From NCBI GenBank assembly GCA_038363925.1, contig JAQQWL010000006.1, forward strand, positions 228,501 to 292,500: 64,000 bases of DNA, read 5' to 3'. This document shows positions 58,690 through 64,000 of the stretch, piece by piece. Position 1 is the first letter of the stretch, and each line of letters begins with the position of its first letter. This DNA comes from Apiospora phragmitis (lineage: Eukaryota > Ascomycota > Sordariomycetes > Amphisphaeriales > Apiosporaceae). Both the position numbers and the translations under genes were made by a program. The notes under the pieces are model-generated. The model was not told the origin of the DNA and made no database searches. It saw only the letters and a list, made by a program, of their open reading frames with translations.

Positions 58690-59222
58690 TCAGTCAACCC
58701 AGAGGTCTCCCCATCTCTCATCGGCCTCATTACCTCTACAGAACGTCTCCCCGTGCGCCAGGACCTTCCCGTTCTCGCCGAACTTGGCGATGGAGTCCCG
58801 GATGATTTCGAAGACGTCGCCGCTACCCATCGCGAGCGCAGCCGAGCCTCTTGTGGTATCTCCGTCCTTGGTCTTGAGGGCGAAGAAGCAGTTGCCGGGC
58901 TCCGAGGCCTTGACGGCATTGTACTTGCTGGCGTCCGCGTTGCGGCGGGAAAGAGAAAGAGCGCCTTTTGGTTGGTCCCGTTCAGGTAGGCCATCAACGA
59001 CGTGCAGTCCTTGATGTTGGCGGCTTCGCCGCCCGCATTCCACTGCTGCTTGTCACCCTTCAAGAACTTGGAGCCGTCGCAGAAGTTCGTCATCCTCTTT
59101 CTGTTGCACTTGGGGCAAATCTGCTCCCCCATCAGGTCCTGTTGCGACCAGCGCACCGGGAGGGATGCGGACGAGGTACTCTCACTATCTGCCACTCCTG
59201 CACTTGTAGGCTGAAATCTCAT
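58690..59222 (-). pseudogene. Ecp2/Hce2-like effector fragment, frameshifted
   Basis: The minus strand reads N-F-C-D-G-S-K-F-L-K-G-D-K and A-A-N-I-K-D-C-T-S-L-M-A-Y-L-N-G in one frame (59222 side). A second frame continues with F-F-A-L-K-T-K-D-G, G-D-V-F-E-I-I-R-D-S-I-A-K-F and a terminal W-G-D-L-W-V-D before TGA. The break is at about 58,940-58,975. The order C, D-C-x-x-L, then I-x-D-S-I-x-x-F resembles the Hce2 domain of Ecp2-type necrosis-inducing effectors. There is no signal peptide at the available start; sequence upstream is AT-rich, so the N-terminus is probably lost. It lies about 260 bp from the RIP block. Non-functional as read. Confidence 0.6.
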
Positions 59223-60970
59223 GAGGGTAACAGCTATATTAATAGTAAAGGGTACATTTAGTTTTAAAAGTTAATATACTCTTAATATAGGGAACTAAAG
59301 CATCGTCGTACCTAAGGATGGGTGAGTCGAGATCTTCATCCGAATTGGGCGATGCGCGTGTCGTTATCGTGGAATTGGATGCTCTGCCGGGAAGTCAGGT
59401 AGGGTCACGTACGACCAGCCACAGAATCAAGAAGGCGAATCAATCCATTCATCCATTGAACTGACGCGGCCCTTTTTCAGTTTCTGCAGCTTGTCTCAAT
59501 TGACTCGAGAACAGGAATGAATGACCAAGCGCGACTCAGGGTAGAGTTTCTTCTGGCCCCTCCATCCTCATCCCGTCTTTTAAGACTTGCCCCGAAGGCT
59601 TGGGGAGTTACAGATCCAGCTAAGCCTGCCCAGGTGCCCCGCCCCAAAGCTTTCCAGCAGCACCCCCGAGCCCCCTCGATTCGATTCAAGCTCCATCGAT
59701 CCAATTTGTTTGGCCTCCATTTCATGACAATCCTGCTACCGGGGACCCGAGATCCGGCATGTCTAAGGCTAGCAATCCGTGGCGATGCAACAAAAGCAAC
59801 GTGTTAGCCACATCCCAACTAAGATTCCAGAAGCTATATGACATCAATTGACCGAGATGTGTTCGTCCATACTTGCATAGCTGTTGGACGAGCGAGGCAA
59901 ATGCGCTGGTAGATAGGCGCGTTTTAGGTTGGGAAGATCAGATCAGATCTAGGCGGGCCAAGCAGACCTAGGCCAGGAAGGGTCTTGAGACTTTGGCACG
60001 AGAAGTGGTGGCCGAAAGCTTAGGCGGGCTTGGCCTACATGCAATTGCCGTCTACGACTGCAAATTTGATGATTCAGAAACCGTTGATGCTCGGACTGAG
60101 ATTGTGATAATGGCTGAACATGAACATGAACATACCCAATGCGTATTGAATCCTATCTAGTTCCATTGATCCAAGATCAACATCCGTCCTCTTTTGATCT
60201 GCTCGCTGCTTTGGTCCGTCATACCTACATTTCCCCATGTATCCATCTCTTCAACACGTGGTTTCTGTAGCAGGCCTTTCCCTGTCACGACGTTTAGACC
60301 CGACATGCGGCATACGTCTTGGCAGCAGAACGATAACGGCAGCCGCACATGGATCCCCGGAGCAGAGCACACTCCAAGTAGTGCAAGGCGAACAGAGACC
60401 AAGCTGCTCTACTCCTACATACTACAGATGCTCGATACCTTAAGTACCTTAACAGAAGGCCGATCCCCACCTACCGTTATCGTCAACGGTACCTTTTTGG
60501 CTTGTCGCAACTGCAAAACCATAGGCGGGCCAAGCAATGTATCAATGTCCCAGAGGTAAGACAGACACTGCGTCTGCCGTACGCTGAGTGTGTCCCCAAG
60601 TGGCCACCATGTGGCGCACACCGATGCCCAGTACCGATAAAACAAGATGATGCCCAGTACCGCGTGTGCCCCATACACATCCGCGTTGATGGCTTGGCTT
60701 TGGTCTCGCATGCCGAGTCTCGTTCCTATTTTCGTTCACTCTTCGTCTGTCGTTACACCGGCCGACTTGGTTCCTCGGGTCCTGAAGCCAAAAAAGATAA
60801 ACTCTCATTTTCCTTCCTGCTCCTTCATCATTATCCCTCCAGTGTCTTTCTCAACGCTTTGCTTGACGGTCATCAAAGCTTGATGGGCCAGTACCTGAGG
60901 TCATCACCGGTTACTCTCCTTTTTCAGCATAATCTTTCATCCGCTCTTTCGTTATCTCCCTCTCTTTAGT
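59223..60970. other. intergenic, no gene supported
   Basis: Frames of 80-155 codons at 59477-59807 and 60157-60969 on both strands lack motifs and overlap each other. The last few hundred bases are CT-rich (CTCTTTCGTTATCTCCCTCT before 60,966), as in fungal promoters, upstream of the esterase. Confidence 0.45.
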
Positions 60971-62203
60971 ATGAAGGCGTTTATAGATAACGTGTCGCAA
61001 ACATCGTACGTGTCGGCAATTGTTGCTCGAAAGAGGCTCTTGTTTGGCGTATCGCTAGTGTTTCTGATATTCATTGGTGAGTTGGACTATTTGTCTCGCC
61101 TAATGCATGCCTTCCCATCTGTTTTTGTCATGAAAGGAGACTGGTAGCTAACTCAGCTCGGTTCGTGCTCGGCTTCAGCAATATCCTTGACGGAAACCGA
61201 AGACCCCAACTGGAGCCATGGCAGTGGGCGGTTCTCGCACATAACGGCGCACAATGGCACGCTCGTGAACGGCACTTTTCCCTACGGGTCGGGAGGCCCC
61301 ATGCGTATCGGAAAAGGGTACCAAAGGCCCGGCTACGAACGGCCGCTGGCCAACGGTCTTCCCCTGCGGATCATGGCCATCGGCGCCTCGACCACCCGCG
61401 GCGACGAGGGCTTCGACAACAACGGGTTCCGACGGCCGGTTCGGGACTACCTGACCTCCATCGGCAACCCCATCAACTTCGTGGGCCCGCACCGCGTCGG
61501 CAACATGACGGACAACGACATTGAGGCGTGGCCGGGGGCCCGGACGGAAGTGATGCACCACCGCGCCGAGCACTCGCTGCCCTTCATGAAGCCCAACCTG
61601 GTGCTGGCCAACCTCGGGTCCAACGACTGCTTCCAGAACTTCGACATCCCCAACTTCTACAAGCGGTACTACCAGTTCGTCGAGTACGTGCTGGAGGCGT
61701 CGCCGCGGGCGACGGTCGTCATGGGCACGCTGCTGCCGACGACGGAGACGGAGCGGTTCAACGCGTCGGAGCGGGTCGTCGAGGTCAACCGGCAGCTGCG
61801 GCGGCTGCACCAGATCTTCCAGAAGGAGCAGCGGCCGGTCGTGCTGGCCGAGATGACGGGGCCCGACGGCATCCACGCCGAGAACCTGGGCCCGGACCGG
61901 ATGCACCCCAACGACGCCGGCTACGAGATGATGGGCCGCATCATCGTGCAGGCCATCATCGAGGCCGACGCCAGGGGGTTCCTGCGCCCCGCCGAGCCCG
62001 TCCACGGCATCCTGCCGGACGGCGACCTGGAGCGGCAGGACGAGGCCTACAGGGCGTGGGCCGAGGCGAAGCGCGTAGAAGAGGCGGGCGCGAAGGAGGA
62101 GAGAGGAGGCCGCGATCGCGGACATGGATGCGGAGCTCAAGAAATACATGGCCGAGATCGAGGCGCACCAGCAGCAGTCGGCGCTCGCGGCCAGAAGCGA
62201 TGA
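60971..62203 (+). CDS. SGNH/GDSL-type esterase, membrane-anchored
   Basis: Exon 1 is 60971-61076, intron 61077-61178 (GTGAGT donor, CTAAC near 61,148, CAG acceptor), exon 2 61179-62203; 376 residues as read. Residues 24-38 are a hydrophobic signal-anchor. The SGNH blocks are R-I-M-A-I-G-A-S-T-T-R-G (Ser106), L-G-S-N-D-C (Asn184) and D-R-M-H-P-N-D (Asp275, His278); the block I serine is in G-A-S instead of G-D-S, as in many fungal esterases. After about 62,098 another frame is far more protein-like (A-D-M-D-A-E-L-K-K-Y-M-A-E-I-E, ending at TGA 62226-62228), so one extra base near 62,098-62,106 probably shifts the tail. The catalytic domain is unaffected. Confidence 0.82.
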
Positions 62204-62228
62204 TCCGCCACCGCCGTCGCTAGCATGA

Positions 62229-63014
62229 ATCAAGAACAAGAAACTCTATAGAAGAGTAGATTGGAAACGGCGTTTTTTTTTGGCTTTCATTAGTAGTGGG
62301 GCGATTACCTTTTAGTTACCTCCAGGGGCGATTTGCCTCTTTGACGAGATGATACTAGAGCATCTAGAAGACGACGTACTTCAAGAAATGCATTCAAAAA
62401 TATCATCTGCTTCTCTCTCATTGGTGTTCGAATAAGCTACGACGCCAAGGCCATCCCTGTATCGTCAGTGGACCACCTGCGTTATAATTAGCCTGTTTGA
62501 GGAGCGAGCAAGCGAGCAATACAGTTACGGTGGTATCCTCATCCCTTGCGCCGCATGCTGGTGTGGCTCCAAACCCCGCCATCATCTCAGGTCCGGGGTA
62601 AAAGACCGGGCGATTTGCTGGCTCTGCACACCCTACGATTTTAGTGACGTAGGCTTTTAATCCATCTCCAACACCATCGAAGCGATTTCAATTATCTTTC
62701 CACAGCGTGGTCAACAATGGCGACTTCCCTAGCAACCACCAGTAACTTATCTCATTTGGATTACCGCATTCATATCTATCCGTCAGCTGGCTAATGAGCA
62801 ATGACAGGCATGAAGAATAAGTGTAGCCAGCTGTCTCACCGTCACCAATGAAGTATTCAAGCTTCTAGTACCTTCAAGACTACTACATACCTAACCTTGA
62901 AAGACCTGTAGATATTTCCCGAAGTCCTGAACCAGCCAGCCTGAGAAGCATTTCGACTAGCTGGAGAAACAGCCCGACCCGAGGAAACATGGGTTATTCC
63001 AAACCCTCAGCTGC
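62229..63014. other. intergenic, no gene supported
   Basis: 3' flanks of the esterase and of the minus-strand dioxygenase-like gene. No additional feature was recognised. Confidence 0.5.
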
Positions 63015-64000
63015 TCAAAACGGCAGCGCTGCAGCCTCATGAAGCTCTTCATTCGTCCAGACTCTGTCAGGCTCGTCGAGCTCGTCGAGCTCGTCGTGTC
63101 CATACTGGACGCACGAGGTGTTGATCGGGTAACCCACTTCGTCTTCCTCCATCGGTTCTTCATTATTACTATCATCCTGAGGCGGCGGATAGTTATCGGC
63201 CGGCGCGGTGTTGTTGTTGTTGTTGTTGTTGTTCTTACCGTTCATCTTCCTCAGGGCGTGGCGCTTCACGCTCTCGTGGTTGGTGCCGATTATGAAATAG
63301 CGCGGTCCCGTGTAGTCCGTGACCATGTGGTCCATCTTGTCGCCGCGAATGACGGCACACGCCCCGGGGCGTAGCGTGTCTTGATCCCCAGCTGGGGGAC
63401 GCAGAGGTTACCGCCCGTGTAGTCGCCCAGCGTCAACAAGCCTGCAAATCCGCCATGCATATCCTTGGTGTCGCGGTTGCGCTGCGTGTAGGCATTGATG
63501 CCCACGGCGAAGAGGCTGAGAAAGTCGTCGTTGTCGCCGACGTCGTCGGCGGTGGTGGTGACGATGCGCTGGCGCCGCGGCAGCTGTTGGAAGATCTTCC
63601 GGCACAGGCCGTAGTACTCCGGGTCCAGGGGCGCGACCAAGAGACGGAGGATCTCGGGGGTCTAGCCCAGGACGGCCGGGCAGAAGGAGTCTTCGAAGAC
63701 CTGGGACGGGAAGTACTGCGTGTCAGTGGTCCGAGCGAAGCGGGTGTCGGTCGTGCGGAAGACGCGGCGGCCGTGCGGGTCGCCCTTGGCCGACCAGCAG
63801 CCGTAGTGGGCCACAGCCATCTTGGCCCGAGGCAGCGCCGCCACGGTGGCCTTGGAAGGGTGCAGCTCCGGGTGGATGTGCCGGAAGTAGCGGTCCACGA
63901 TGCCGTTTGGTTTCCGGCCGCGGCAGGGGCGTGAAGAAGGAGAACAGGTCGATGCAGTCATTGATCTCCTTCAGCACCGCCGGACCGAAGAGCAGCTGCG
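63015..64000 (-). pseudogene. 2-oxoglutarate/Fe(II) dioxygenase-like gene, 3' part, broken
   Basis: The minus strand gives a continuous homologous protein with three lesions: a frameshift at about 63,905-63,930, a TAG at 63662-63664 after V-L-G, and a missing base at about 63,360-63,372 in a G run. Readable parts include Y-G-C-W-S-A-K-G-D-P-H-G-R-R-V-F, N-A-Y-T-Q-R-N-R-D-T-K-D-M-H-G-G and D-H-M-V-T-D-Y-T-G-P-R-Y-F-I-I-G. The order H-x-D, distal H, then R fits the double-stranded beta-helix of 2OG oxygenases of the Tet/JBP-like type; the first ligand position reads Asn (N-R-D). The C-terminus carries eight Asn and an acidic tail. The gene runs off the window at its 5' end. Confidence 0.55.
63210..63233. 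repeat. (GTT)8 trinucleotide repeat
   Basis: Eight GTT units (AAC on the coding minus strand) encode the poly-Asn run of the dioxygenase-like protein. Confidence 0.9.

Noticed and set aside
61175..62239. 354-codon minus-strand ORF
   Set aside because: It is antisense to the SGNH esterase, whose catalytic blocks and splice sites are clear; the open frame is a by-product of high GC and codon bias.

Overview
The window looks like nuclear DNA of a filamentous ascomycete (Pezizomycotina, perhaps a Sordariomycete). The evidence is short spliceosomal introns (about 49-130 nt) with GTRNGT donors and CTAAC/CTGAC branch points, secreted-protein genes typical of plant-associated fungi, and a roughly 30 kb AT-rich block whose CpA/TpG depletion and TpA excess are the signature of repeat-induced point mutation (RIP). 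The species cannot be named from sequence alone.

Left arm (1-28,700, normal GC): a CalB-type secreted lipase; a decayed coiled-coil family fragment; a TIR-bounded MITE-like element; an FAD oxidoreductase with one in-frame stop; a small secreted AA1-like hypersensitive-response protein; a small secreted peptide with two Trp-rich repeats, divergent from a UstYa-family (DUF3328) oxidase; a truncated second UstYa-family gene; a seven-exon GH36 (Sip1-like) gene with a frameshift; a cytochrome P450 relic; an orphan 28S rRNA fragment carrying a group I intron; an O-methyltransferase; and a four-cysteine secreted protein.

Centre (about 28,700-58,430): a gene-poor RIP-mutated block. It holds three copies of a pogo/Fot1-like DNA transposon (two head-to-head), a Ty1/copia element split by two minus-strand Ty3/gypsy elements (7.7 kb with 628/629 bp LTRs and CCCGG target duplication; 7.4 kb with 170 bp LTRs and AGTTT target duplication), and tRNA-like SINE-type repeats nested inside the second gypsy element. 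Small islands escaped RIP, among them an 85-codon coiled-coil ORF antisense to the first gypsy element.

Right arm (58,430-64,000): a broken Ecp2/Hce2-like effector fragment, an SGNH esterase and the 3' part of a broken 2-oxoglutarate dioxygenase-like gene.

The most interesting candidate system is at 10.6-14.8 kb (possibly to 25.2 kb): a signal-peptide-bearing precursor with a repeated W-x-W-[ST]-x-W-x-D-A core next to two UstYa-family genes. That is the minimal logic of a fungal dikaritin-type RiPP pathway, with a nearby O-methyltransferase as possible tailoring enzyme. The product is unknown and an alpha-pheromone-like precursor is an alternative reading. Many single lesions in otherwise readable genes suggest a decaying accessory region or assembly indels; raw reads would separate these.
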